Part shown: positions 1 to 6,094 of the stretch, in pieces
Layout: each line of letters begins with the position of its first letter
How positions within the stretch are numbered: position 1 is the first letter of the stretch
From: Bacteroidales bacterium UBA2716
Lineage (GTDB): Bacteria > Bacteroidota > Bacteroidia > Bacteroidales > UBA932
Assembly (NCBI GenBank): GCA_002354005.1
Contig: DEKS01000050.1
Span: 1-14,741, forward strand
Length of the DNA: 14,741 bases
Reading direction: 5' to 3'
The notes under the pieces: model-generated
Seen by the model: the letters and a program-made list of their open reading frames with translations, nothing else
Databases searched by the model: none
Told to the model about the DNA's origin: nothing
Position numbers and translations under genes: made by a program

Positions 1-1502
1 TGGTTGCGCATTTTGGCCCGATACGTATAGACGGTGGACAGCGAGCATTTAAGGAAAGAGGCAATATGGGGGCTTTCTTCTATGCCTAATCGGATGGAAG
101 CCAGAATTCGAATTTCAGTGGGGAGAGCGCTCCCTGGGGGGCATTCGAAGCGGGCTTCTTTCCGAAGCAGGGCGTTTACTCCGTCCACAAATCCCGGGAA
201 AATACCCAGGAAGGTTTGGTCAAAGATGCGGTAGAACTCTTTGTAGTCTGCGTAATTGGCCGCGTTCCGCAGTTCTTTTAGAAGAGCGTCTGTGCCCTGG
301 TTGCGGGCAATCTGCCGCAACTGATGTCTATACTGTTCAATCTTATCCAAATACTGCACGCTCAGGTCCATGTAGCGGAACACGTAATTGTCCTTGATTT
401 TATTGGCATTGGAAAGGGCTGCATTCACTTCTTCTAGCGCCGTGTTTGCTTTGCTCAGTTTGATGGCCTGGTTGTGCCGAATCATGAGTAACCAGAGGAT
501 GAAGAAGGCAAAGATGCCCAGGACTGCGATGGCGATGGCCAATACCGCTCGCTTTTGGCGCTCTGCCCGTAGGGCCGCCTCGACAATGACGTTCTGCGCC
601 CCTGAGGAGCGGATAACCTGCGCCTGGAAGTCACCGGCGTACACATTTTCCAAGTGTGCGCTGATATAGCGTCCGGCCCGTTCATAGTCTCTGTCTTTAT
701 ACAGCGTCAAGGCTAATTCATAGAGTGACAGGAAGTCCCGGTTGGGCGCCTTGAAGTCGTATATCGCACTTTTTGCCAGCCAGGTTTTTTTGCGCTCATT
801 GTCTCCCAGCCTTCCGTAAAGCAACGCAATATTGTAGGCGATAGAAGTAAGCTGGTGAAAATCCTGTTGGGGTGTCTGGGCGTAGCAATCTTCGAAAATG
901 GTCAGTGCACGTGCTATGTTTCCGTTGTCGCGCAAGGTTTGGGCCAGCAGTTTTCGGCCCTCGTAAGACAGGGTGTCCCGCGCAATATAGGCGTTCCGGT
1001 AGGCACTTAAACTGTCCGTGTAGTCTTTGTCCTTCAGGAGAGGATGCGTAAAACGAGACAGGTTGGTGAAAATTTTGACTCCGGTTGCCAAGTACTCCAG
1101 GGAAAGTCCGGCTGCATGAACTTCCTGTGCTTTGAGTGACTGAAACAGAGAGAGAGCATTTTCCTCGTAATGGGCAGTCCCCAGTAAGTAGCATTGGGCA
1201 ATGGAGGTCTTCAGGCTTTGTTCCTGGTTGGTGGCCCGTTTTTCCATGAGCGCGATATAGCGTCCGGCGGAGTCTGCGCTAAAATGCAGGTATTCCTCAT
1301 AAAGGGACTGTGCGCTCTCCCAACTCCCCGATGCAAGATGCATTCTCAGGGAGTCGTTTCTTAGCTCAAAAGCTTCCTGGTAGACGTCCTGTTCCTCTAT
1401 GACTTGGTCCAGTTCCCGAAGAGTTTTTTTTAACTGGGGGGGGGTACAGGTTATAAACAAGACGCAGAGCGAGAATATGGCAAGGCCGCTGTATTTCATC
1501 AT
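1..1502 (-). CDS. DUF6377-type membrane regulator with TPR-like region and C-terminal HTH (3' end cut by window)
   Basis: The minus strand is open from ATG at 1502 to the window edge: 500 codons with no stop. It is missing from simple ORF lists only because its stop lies outside. The N-terminus is a signal peptide or lipoprotein-like segment (residues 1-19, ending FITC; Thr before Cys makes a poor lipobox). Residues about 30-310 are helical and TPR-like, with repeats such as 'AYNIALLYGRLGDNERKKTW' and 'LYELALTLYKDRDYERAGRY'. A single membrane span lies near residues 318-340 (AVLAIAIAVLGIFAFFILW), followed by a coiled-coil-like stretch and a C-terminal helix-turn-helix at about 464-500 (IRLGIEESPHIASFLKCSLS, then TVYTYRAKMRN). 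This order and the HTH signature match what I know of DUF6377 proteins. Inferred role: a one-component sensor with a periplasmic TPR part and a cytoplasmic DNA-binding part. Probably only a few tens of residues are missing. It is divergent from the small-protein/adhesin operon, which is a possible target. The ATG at 1499 is an alternative start. Confidence 0.85.
   Translation of the reverse strand, partial: MMKYSGLAIFSLCVLFITCTPPQLKKTLRELDQVIEEQDVYQEAFELRNDSLRMHLASGSWESAQSLYEEYLHFSADSAGRYIALMEKRATNQEQSLKTSIAQCYLLGTAHYEENALSLFQSLKAQEVHAAGLSLEYLATGVKIFTNLSRFTHPLLKDKDYTDSLSAYRNAYIARDTLSYEGRKLLAQTLRDNGNIARALTIFEDCYAQTPQQDFHQLTSIAYNIALLYGRLGDNERKKTWLAKSAIYDFKAPNRDFLSLYELALTLYKDRDYERAGRYISAHLENVYAGDFQAQVIRSSGAQNVIVEAALRAERQKRAVLAIAIAVLGIFAFFILWLLMIRHNQAIKLSKANTALEEVNAALSNANKIKDNYVFRYMDLSVQYLDKIEQYRHQLRQIARNQGTDALLKELRNAANYADYKEFYRIFDQTFLGIFPGFVDGVNALLRKEARFECPPGSALPTEIRILASIRLGIEESPHIASFLKCSLSTVYTYRAKMRN
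1424..1444 (-). repeat. Adjacent homopolymer tracts (A8 and C9 on coding strand) near the start of the regulator gene
   Basis: On the plus strand there are eight T at 1424-1431, then AACT, then nine G at 1436-1444. On the coding strand this is C9, AGTT, A8, covering codons about 20-26 of the regulator, just after its signal sequence. The frame as given is open through the tracts: ACC CCC CCC CAG TTA AAA AAA ACT. A one-base change in either tract would shift the frame and abolish the protein. Confidence 0.9.
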
Positions 1503-1523
1503 TACTGGGTATAAAAGTCTTTT

Positions 1524-1555
1524 CGAAGGTACGAATTATTGGGCAGTAATGCAAA
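1524..1555 (-). promoter_or_regulatory. Promoter-like pair for the regulator gene
   Basis: Read on the minus strand, TTTG (plus 1552-1555) is followed after exactly 20 nt by TACCTTCG (plus 1524-1531). The second box differs from the Bacteroidota -7 consensus TAnnTTTG at one position, and the spacing fits the -33/-7 arrangement. Transcription would begin near 1515-1518, leaving a leader of only about 15 nt before ATG 1502. Such motifs can occur by chance. Confidence 0.4.
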
Positions 1556-1720
1556 AAAACTGCAGGGACGACGCATGTAAAAACTTATAAAAGTGTCTTG
1601 ATTTTTGATGCGGTGAGGGAGGAAGGAAAGTGCGTTTCCTGCGCTTTGGTTCAGTTTTTCGCTGTCTGAAAGGTATTGTTGGGAACTTATATTTTGTTTC
1701 TTAGGGGTGGACAATGCCAT

Positions 1721-1739
1721 ATTTCTTTCCGAAATTTGC
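1721..1739 (+). promoter_or_regulatory. Putative promoter block for the small-protein/adhesin operon
   Basis: The sequence TTTCTTTCC-GAAATTTGC includes GAAATTTG (1731-1738), one mismatch from TAnnTTTG. Almost the same block stands in front of susC (6078-6094). The distance to the first start codon (1787) would allow a leader of about 40 nt. No good TTTG is present at the expected -33 distance, so support rests mainly on the similarity between the two sites. Confidence 0.35.
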
Positions 1740-1786
1740 CTTAACCGCGAGCATATTTAAAACACGATTTAAAATACGCAATAACC

Positions 1787-1933
1787 ATGTTTGCAAAGCA
1801 AAAAAAGGACTATCTGAGTCCGCAGAGCTATGCAGTTGAGCTTTCTCCCGAGCGCATCATCTGCGAATCGACGACCATGAATGTGGGTATGGAAGAATTG
1901 TTCGACAGTTCTCCTTACACCTGGACGCTTTAA
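1787..1933 (+). CDS. Small protein of 48 aa, first of a tandem pair, unknown function
   Basis: The reading frame from ATG 1787 to TAA 1931-1933 gives 48 residues, beginning MFAKQKKDYLSP and ending SSPYTWTL. It has no signal peptide or membrane span. It shares a gapless 20-residue core with the next small protein: Y-L-x-P near the start, a Val five residues on, then I-C-x-S, and both end in an acidic tail with an aromatic Y-x-W close to the C-terminus. I know similar short 'YxxP...V.....IxCxS' proteins from Bacteroidales, usually annotated only as hypothetical. The shared pattern and the 10-nt gap to the next frame argue that it is a real gene. No function is assigned. The single Cys and acidic tail are the only features that stand out. 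Confidence 0.65.
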   Translation: MFAKQKKDYLSPQSYAVELSPERIICESTTMNVGMEELFDSSPYTWTL

Positions 1934-1943
1934 TCTTTACGCT

Positions 1944-2084
1944 ATGAAAAGAACCGATGAAGAAGCCTATCTGCCTCCGTTTACCGGAGTTGTTATCATG
2001 GATTCTCAGCAAGTCATCTGCGTCTCGCAGCTCGGGACATCCGTGGAAGATGTAGAGGAAGAAGCATACGATTGGGAAATTTAA
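1944..2084 (+). CDS. Small protein of 46 aa, second of a tandem pair, unknown function
   Basis: The frame from ATG 1944 to TAA 2082-2084 gives 46 residues, starting MKRTDEEAYLPP and ending EEEAYDWEI. An in-frame upstream ATG at 1881 would overlap the preceding gene and is less likely. Aligned without gaps to the 48-aa protein from the shared YL-P motif, 7 of 20 positions are identical (Y, L, P, V, I, C, S) and several others are conservative. The C-terminal third is strongly acidic (VEDVEEEAYDWEI). There is no signal peptide. The start lies 10 nt after the first small gene, and its stop is 2 nt before the lipoprotein ATG, so the three are very likely co-transcribed and perhaps translationally coupled. 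Function is unknown. Confidence 0.7.
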   Translation: MKRTDEEAYLPPFTGVVIMDSQQVICVSQLGTSVEDVEEEAYDWEI

Positions 2085-2086
2085 AA

Positions 2087-4816
2087 ATGTTCAATATGAA
2101 AAAGTTTTACCTTATTTTAATGGGCGTGGCTGTTCTGAGCTTTGCTACGCTTTCCTGTTCCAAAGAGGTCGCCGACCCTTCCCTGCAGGAGCAGAATCAA
2201 AAAGAGGAAACCGTAAAGGATGAGCCCGCCAAAGAGGACCCCTCCGGCGAGACTCCCGTTCCCGAAGGCATGGTCCGCCTCACCTTTGGCGTGTCCCAGG
2301 AGGGCGACGTCCCTGTACCCGACGAGAATGAGGACACCAAAACCACCTGGGACGGCACCACTCACGCCTGGAGCACGGGCGACCAGATTCGAATTTTCTG
2401 GGGAACCGGTGCGGAAGATTATGTAGATGCAACAGTGGAGAACAATAAGGTGGAAGCTGTTGTTGGGGAGGCAGATAATTATTATGCGGTCTATCCTATC
2501 ACCGGTGCATTCGCATTTCGTGAGGGAGGCACCATCGACTTTGGCATTCCAATCTTGCAGAGTGGCTTTTTTAAGGATGCCAATATGATGGCCGCTGCTA
2601 CTTCAAAGACTGCGGCAACCTTTAATTTCAAGAATCTCACCCATATTTTTAAGTTCCATCTGACGGACGATTCGCCTTTTGACCGGTTCCAATTTTGTAC
2701 GAACAATGGTTCCATTGTGGTCAATACATATGGAGTTTCTTTTGACTCTGAAGGAAATGTTACCATTGGTACGCGAACCGAGGAAATTTCGGGCTTTCCT
2801 AATAGCAAATATGTCCGTCTTCACGATGGTATGACGCCGGGCGGAGACTATTATTTTGCGGTCGTTCCCGGTGCACAATATAGCCTCGGATTTGGACTTC
2901 AGGCGAGAATTAGCGGGGAAACGGGTGACTATAGTGTTGCCGCACTTAGTAAGGGGACAATTGACACTACAAATCCTCGTGAGATTACGAATCTGGGCGA
3001 TCTTGATCCTTACATTCATTCAGACTGGTTTATTACTGAGGATGGAACCGGGAATGGCACCAGTTGGGACAATCCAGGCGGCCCTGCTCTCCTTCGGAGC
3101 CTTCTTGTGATGCCGTCAACGTTTACCGTTGATCAAGCAAAAAAGAATCATACCATAAGACTTAATAATGCTAAAATTCATTTGAAGGAAGGCACTTATA
3201 ATTTCCAGACAATCCTTGCGGATTCTGGCCAAAAACAATTTCTAGATGGAGCCTTCCATACGGAGGTGGACAATGTTACTGTGATAGACGGTGGCTATCC
3301 TTCCTCTGCAACCGGCAAAGATCTCAGTGGCTATGATCCAGTGAATCATCCTTCCGTGGTCATCTCCAATCAGGCTGCCCAAAATGACCGCGCCTTTTAT
3401 TTCAACGGCGCCAGGCTTTATGACTTTACCTTCAAGGGCCTTAGTTTCGAAAACAACCCGTTCGGCACCGTGTACGATACTCCAGGAGGTGCTGTCGCCG
3501 TCAATAACGGCACAAACGGAAAGCTTAAGTTCGAAGACTGCTCGTTCTCACTTACTTCGTCGAATGGTTCAGGCGGCGGAGCCCTTTCTTTCCGCGGAAC
3601 GGCTGAAGTAAATGCCGAATTCAAAAATTGCACCTTCTCAGGCTGCAGCGCAACGGAGGGCTACGGCGGCGGTATTTGGATTAATACGGTAAATCATAAT
3701 CTGACCTTCGACGGATGTACTATGTCCGGCAATACCGGCAGTAAGGGCGGCGGCTTCCTTTACAACCAGAATTCCGGAACCGTTATTATCAAGAACTCCA
3801 CCATTGAAAACAACTCAGCTACATCCTCGACAGGTCTCGGCGGTGCTATCTACGCCTCGGGATCCGGAACGATAGATCTTTACAATACAAGTTTGTCCGG
3901 TAATGGAACAGATATACAGGCACAGAATGGCGGTATCATCTGGATGGGAGGGACCATCGAACTTTCCATCCACAGCGGCTCCACGGTCTCCAACAATAAA
4001 GCTTCTTCCAGAGGTGGCGCTGTCCTTGTTGCCGAAACAGCAAGCTTTAAGGCCGACACCGTTGTGTTCACCGGAAACAACGCAGCCAACGGAGGTGCCG
4101 TCCATGTGAACGGCGGCACGGCCAGTTTCAATGCATGTGAATTCAGCGGCAATTCCGCAACCAATGGAGCAGCCCTACGTGCAGCAGGTACTACATCTGC
4201 TCAGGCCAATATCATTGCTACCGGTTGTCTCTTTGATTCAAATATGCCCGCCGGCAGCAACAATGGAGGCGGTTGTATCAATGCCAATACATATTCCAGG
4301 AGTGTAATAGCCAATTCCACCATCAGGAATACAAGTGGTGGCAATGGTGCTGCGTTCTCAATTGATGGTGGCGCGTCTGGAACATACGGTTATATCTATG
4401 TTTTAAGCTGTACTCTCAATGGCAATTCTGTGACCTTCGGACGCGATTATAATTATATGTATTTTTATAATTGCATATCGGATAAAGGGGTCATCACCAA
4501 CAAGGACAATCCGGGCAAGGCCTACTCTATTTTAGGCGACAACCGCTACTCTACAAACAAAACCGTGGCTGAAACCGAGTCCGGCCTTGGTGCCGCATGT
4601 CTTGGAGCATACTCCGACGGAGTATATCCCTTGAATTCAGCAAAGAGTGCTTCATATAGCGCTGGCATGTCCGCAACAGACCTCCAGGCTTTGACCTTCA
4701 ACAACATCACCCTCACCGACGAGCAGAAGGCTCTCCTTGCTAAGGACCAGAAGGGTAATGACCGTACGGGAACTATTATGGGCGCCTACGTGAAGACAAC
4801 AGCTCCTACCGAGTAG
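2087..4816 (+). CDS. Surface lipoprotein: fimbrillin-like N-terminal region plus Pmp-type parallel beta-helix
   Basis: The protein has 909 aa from ATG 2087. That start is preferred because it lies 2 nt after the previous stop; ATG 2096 (MKKFYLIL) is also plausible, and a TTG at 2072 would overlap the upstream gene. The signal peptide ends at Cys24 (ATLSC-SKE), so it is a lipoprotein; the charged residues after Cys hint at surface export. An acidic, Pro-rich linker follows (about 28-62). Residues about 80-305 look fimbrillin-like (DTKTTWDG, then WSTGDQIRIF). Residues from about 314 (DGTGNGTSWDNP) open a right-handed parallel beta-helix. Between about 466 and 780 there are some ten coils with GGA[IVLF]-type turns and FxxN-type motifs (FTGNNA, FSGNSA, IENNSA), as in chlamydial Pmp proteins. 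The end (DQKGNDRTGTIMGAYV) resembles choice-of-anchor Q proteins. No type IX sorting domain is seen. Likely an adhesin or surface-binding protein; the ligand is unknown. Confidence 0.85.
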   Translation: MFNMKKFYLILMGVAVLSFATLSCSKEVADPSLQEQNQKEETVKDEPAKEDPSGETPVPEGMVRLTFGVSQEGDVPVPDENEDTKTTWDGTTHAWSTGDQIRIFWGTGAEDYVDATVENNKVEAVVGEADNYYAVYPITGAFAFREGGTIDFGIPILQSGFFKDANMMAAATSKTAATFNFKNLTHIFKFHLTDDSPFDRFQFCTNNGSIVVNTYGVSFDSEGNVTIGTRTEEISGFPNSKYVRLHDGMTPGGDYYFAVVPGAQYSLGFGLQARISGETGDYSVAALSKGTIDTTNPREITNLGDLDPYIHSDWFITEDGTGNGTSWDNPGGPALLRSLLVMPSTFTVDQAKKNHTIRLNNAKIHLKEGTYNFQTILADSGQKQFLDGAFHTEVDNVTVIDGGYPSSATGKDLSGYDPVNHPSVVISNQAAQNDRAFYFNGARLYDFTFKGLSFENNPFGTVYDTPGGAVAVNNGTNGKLKFEDCSFSLTSSNGSGGGALSFRGTAEVNAEFKNCTFSGCSATEGYGGGIWINTVNHNLTFDGCTMSGNTGSKGGGFLYNQNSGTVIIKNSTIENNSATSSTGLGGAIYASGSGTIDLYNTSLSGNGTDIQAQNGGIIWMGGTIELSIHSGSTVSNNKASSRGGAVLVAETASFKADTVVFTGNNAANGGAVHVNGGTASFNACEFSGNSATNGAALRAAGTTSAQANIIATGCLFDSNMPAGSNNGGGCINANTYSRSVIANSTIRNTSGGNGAAFSIDGGASGTYGYIYVLSCTLNGNSVTFGRDYNYMYFYNCISDKGVITNKDNPGKAYSILGDNRYSTNKTVAETESGLGAACLGAYSDGVYPLNSAKSASYSAGMSATDLQALTFNNITLTDEQKALLAKDQKGNDRTGTIMGAYVKTTAPTE

Positions 4817-4837
4817 GCCAGATTCTTCACGTCGCAC

Positions 4838-4890
4838 AAAATAACAACAGCCAGGCGGCATCGGGATCTCCGGTGCCGCTTGTTGTTTTG
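4838..4890 (+). terminator. Intrinsic terminator after the beta-helix lipoprotein gene
   Basis: A 10-bp stem (GCGGCATCGG at 4855-4864, CCGGTGCCGC at 4870-4879, one T-G wobble) with a 5-nt loop is followed by TTGTTGTTTTG. An A-rich stretch upstream (about 4838-4848) can pair with this T-rich tail, extending the structure and suggesting that it could work in both directions. Confidence 0.8.
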
Positions 4891-4928
4891 CTGCCAGAGG
4901 GCTCCTTTTCCGCGAGCCGTGGAGCGCC

Positions 4929-4984
4929 CAATCGTAAGAAACAGCAAAAAAACATGTGAAACAACGCTTTCTTTTTTACGATTG
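4929..4984. repeat. Inverted repeat upstream of the Rpn-type nuclease gene
   Basis: CAATCGTAA (4929-4937) is repeated inverted as TTACGATTG (4976-4984), 9 bp exact, separated by 38 nt. Pairing can be extended through GAAA/TTTC if a small bulge is allowed. The right arm ends about 23 nt before the -7-like box of the downstream gene, so it might act as an operator or leader structure, or be an old element end. Confidence 0.45.
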
Positions 4985-5007
4985 TAGGTTTTCCGGAATC
5001 CTTGTTT

Positions 5008-5015
5008 TATGTTTG
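5008..5015 (+). promoter_or_regulatory. -7-type promoter box for the Rpn-type gene
   Basis: TATGTTTG is an exact match to the Bacteroidota -7 consensus TAnnTTTG and lies 43 nt before the chosen start at 5058. No good TTTG is found at the normal -33 spacing; the nearest candidate is ATTG at 4981-4984, 23 nt away. The box argues against the upstream in-frame ATG at 4956. Confidence 0.45.
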
Positions 5016-5057
5016 CACAAACCGACATCCGGGCCCGATGTCACAAAACGTGAAAAC

Positions 5058-5912
5058 ATGGAACAGAAAGAACTGAAAATTGGCAGGTATGCCAATGTGC
5101 TGATGGACCGATGGTTCAAGCGGACGTTCGGCTGGGCTCCGGCCCGGCGGCTCATGCAACTCTTTTTGCAGGAGATGATTCCGGAGCGGAAGATAGCCAA
5201 ACTGAGTTTTGGCCCGCAGGAGTATGTGAATCCCATCGAGGAAGGAAAGGATATCCGGCTGGATGTGCATTGTACGGATGAAACGGGCGCACATTTCATA
5301 GTGGAAATGCAGTTCACGGAGCAGAAGACCTTCTATGAACGGGCGATGTTTAACTCCACCTTTGTAATACAGGAGCAGGTTAAGGTTGGCAGTACGGACT
5401 GGTCCCTTCCGCAGATTTATTTTATCGGGGTGGTCAATTTCCCGTTGCATGAAGGTTCCGACAGGGTGTTGTACAGGTACAGGATGAAGGAGATAGAGAC
5501 CGGCGAGGACATGCCTATCCCGGTTGAGTATATCTTCTTGGAGGTGCCCAATTGCCGGAAGGCGATGACCAGCGAGGCCTCGCTGCTGGACAACTTCTGT
5601 TATGCCATGAGGAACATGCCGGAGATGGAGGAACGGCCCAAGGAATTGAAGGGTGAGATATTTGATTTGTTGTTTAATTCTGCGGAAATTAATAAATTTG
5701 CCCCGAAGGAACGTTCCGAATACATCAAGCAAATGATTACCATCAGAGACATCGTCAACCAAATGGCCACGGCCGAGGAAAAAGGCCTCGCAAAAGGCAT
5801 CGAACAAGGCCGAAGGGACACCATCCGGGAATTTATGGCGGCTGGCGCCAGCAGTGAGCTTATAGCTGCCGCTACGGGACTCTCCACAGAAGAAATAGAG
5901 GCCCTGCAATAG
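5058..5912 (+). CDS. Rpn family / PD-(D/E)XK nuclease 'transposase' (PF12784 type)
   Basis: The protein has 284 aa from ATG 5058 (MEQKELKIGRYANVLMD), close to the usual length of this family, so it looks intact. The nuclease core is visible: D69 in 'DIRLDVHC', then E83-M-Q85 in 'FIVEMQF', fitting the D-(x)n-E-x-Q form of the PD-(D/E)XK fold. The next segment, 'FYERAMFNSTFVIQEQV' and 'PQIYFIGVVNFPLHE', is typical of the family. The C-terminal tail has the usual charged helix 'KGLAKGIEQGRRDTIREFM' and a short 'GLSTEEIEAL' end. Related Rpn proteins of enteric bacteria are recombination-promoting DNA endonucleases. Many Bacteroidota carry scattered single copies, and their true role there is uncertain. 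It has its own promoter-like box and terminator, and I found no insertion-sequence ends around it. The in-frame ATG at 4956 was rejected because it precedes the -7 box. Confidence 0.88.
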   Translation: MEQKELKIGRYANVLMDRWFKRTFGWAPARRLMQLFLQEMIPERKIAKLSFGPQEYVNPIEEGKDIRLDVHCTDETGAHFIVEMQFTEQKTFYERAMFNSTFVIQEQVKVGSTDWSLPQIYFIGVVNFPLHEGSDRVLYRYRMKEIETGEDMPIPVEYIFLEVPNCRKAMTSEASLLDNFCYAMRNMPEMEERPKELKGEIFDLLFNSAEINKFAPKERSEYIKQMITIRDIVNQMATAEEKGLAKGIEQGRRDTIREFMAAGASSELIAAATGLSTEEIEALQ

Positions 5913-5947
5913 GCCGGTCGGGACGAGCCCCTGCAAAAAACCTATAA

Positions 5948-5972
5948 AAACCCTTTGAATCCGGAGGGGTTT
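5948..5972. terminator. Weak hairpin just downstream of the Rpn-type gene
   Basis: AAACCCTTT (5948-5956) can pair with GAGGGGTTT (5964-5972) using two G-T wobbles and a 7-nt loop. No long T tract follows, so on its own this is a weak terminator candidate. It may assist the stronger hairpin at 5981-6015. Confidence 0.3.
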
Positions 5973-5980
5973 AGGGATGA

Positions 5981-6030
5981 AGAATCCGCGTTACACGTAG
6001 CTGTAACGCGGATTCTCACTTATATTTTTT
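5981..6030 (+). terminator. Perfect 15-bp hairpin with T-rich tail after the Rpn-type gene
   Basis: AGAATCCGCGTTACA (5981-5995) and TGTAACGCGGATTCT (6002-6015, read from T6001+1) form a perfect 15-bp stem around the 6-nt loop CGTAGC. After a short CACTTA spacer comes TATTTTTT. This is most simply the terminator of the Rpn-type gene and isolates it from the susC operon; the gap before the T run is slightly long for a textbook intrinsic terminator. Confidence 0.65.
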
Positions 6031-6048
6031 CTTCCATCCATTTATAAT

Positions 6049-6060
6049 CGCGCATGCGCG
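6049..6060. promoter_or_regulatory. 12-bp palindrome next to the susC promoter region, possible operator
   Basis: CGCGCATGCGCG is a perfect palindrome and a run of alternating purine and pyrimidine. It sits between an AT-rich stretch and the -33-like TATG of the putative susC promoter (6061-6064), which is where a dimeric regulator could bind. No protein partner can be named from the window. Confidence 0.4.
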
Positions 6061-6094
6061 TATGGGAAAAGGGATTTTTTCTTTCGAAATTTGC
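6061..6094 (+). promoter_or_regulatory. Putative promoter of the susCD operon
   Basis: TATG (6061-6064, one mismatch from TTTG) is followed after 21 nt by GAAATTTG (6086-6093, one mismatch from TAnnTTTG). The TTTCTTTC-GAAATTTGC block (6078-6094) is nearly identical to the one before the small-protein operon (1722-1739), apart from one extra C there. Transcription would start near 6100, giving a leader of about 20-25 nt before ATG 6124. Confidence 0.45.

Larger units (their letters stand above)
1503..1786. other. Divergent intergenic region between regulator and small-protein operon
   Basis: This 284-bp gap separates the minus-strand regulator from the plus-strand small-protein/adhesin operon. 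I see no credible coding sequence in it. It holds a promoter-like pair for the regulator and, nearer the operon, a block at 1721-1739 (ATTTCTTTCCGAAATTTGC) that closely resembles the block in front of susC. The last 40 nt before 1787 are A-rich, as usual upstream of Bacteroidota start codons. No strong hairpin was found. Confidence 0.6.

Noticed and set aside
1366..1554. Minus-strand 62-codon frame through the homopolymer tracts, suggesting a frameshifted regulator start
   Set aside because: Codon-by-codon reading shows that the regulator frame from ATG 1502 passes the C9 and A8 tracts without interruption, so no frameshift needs to be assumed in this sequence.
34..1590. Short plus-strand frames opposite the regulator gene
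   Set aside because: The minus strand is continuously open for 500 codons with TPR-like, membrane and HTH signatures, so plus-strand frames here are shadows.
2072..2086. TTG at 2072 as start of the beta-helix lipoprotein
   Set aside because: It would overlap the preceding small gene and lengthen the signal peptide; ATG 2087 or 2096 gives a normal lipoprotein signal.
4956..5057. Upstream in-frame ATG at 4956 for the Rpn-type gene
   Set aside because: The extra 34 residues do not resemble the family N-terminus and the best -7 box (5008-5015) lies inside them.
5007..5936. Minus-strand open frame (309 codons) opposite the Rpn-type gene
   Set aside because: The plus strand carries the nuclease motif D-E-x-Q and the family C-terminus; the reverse frame is a shadow.
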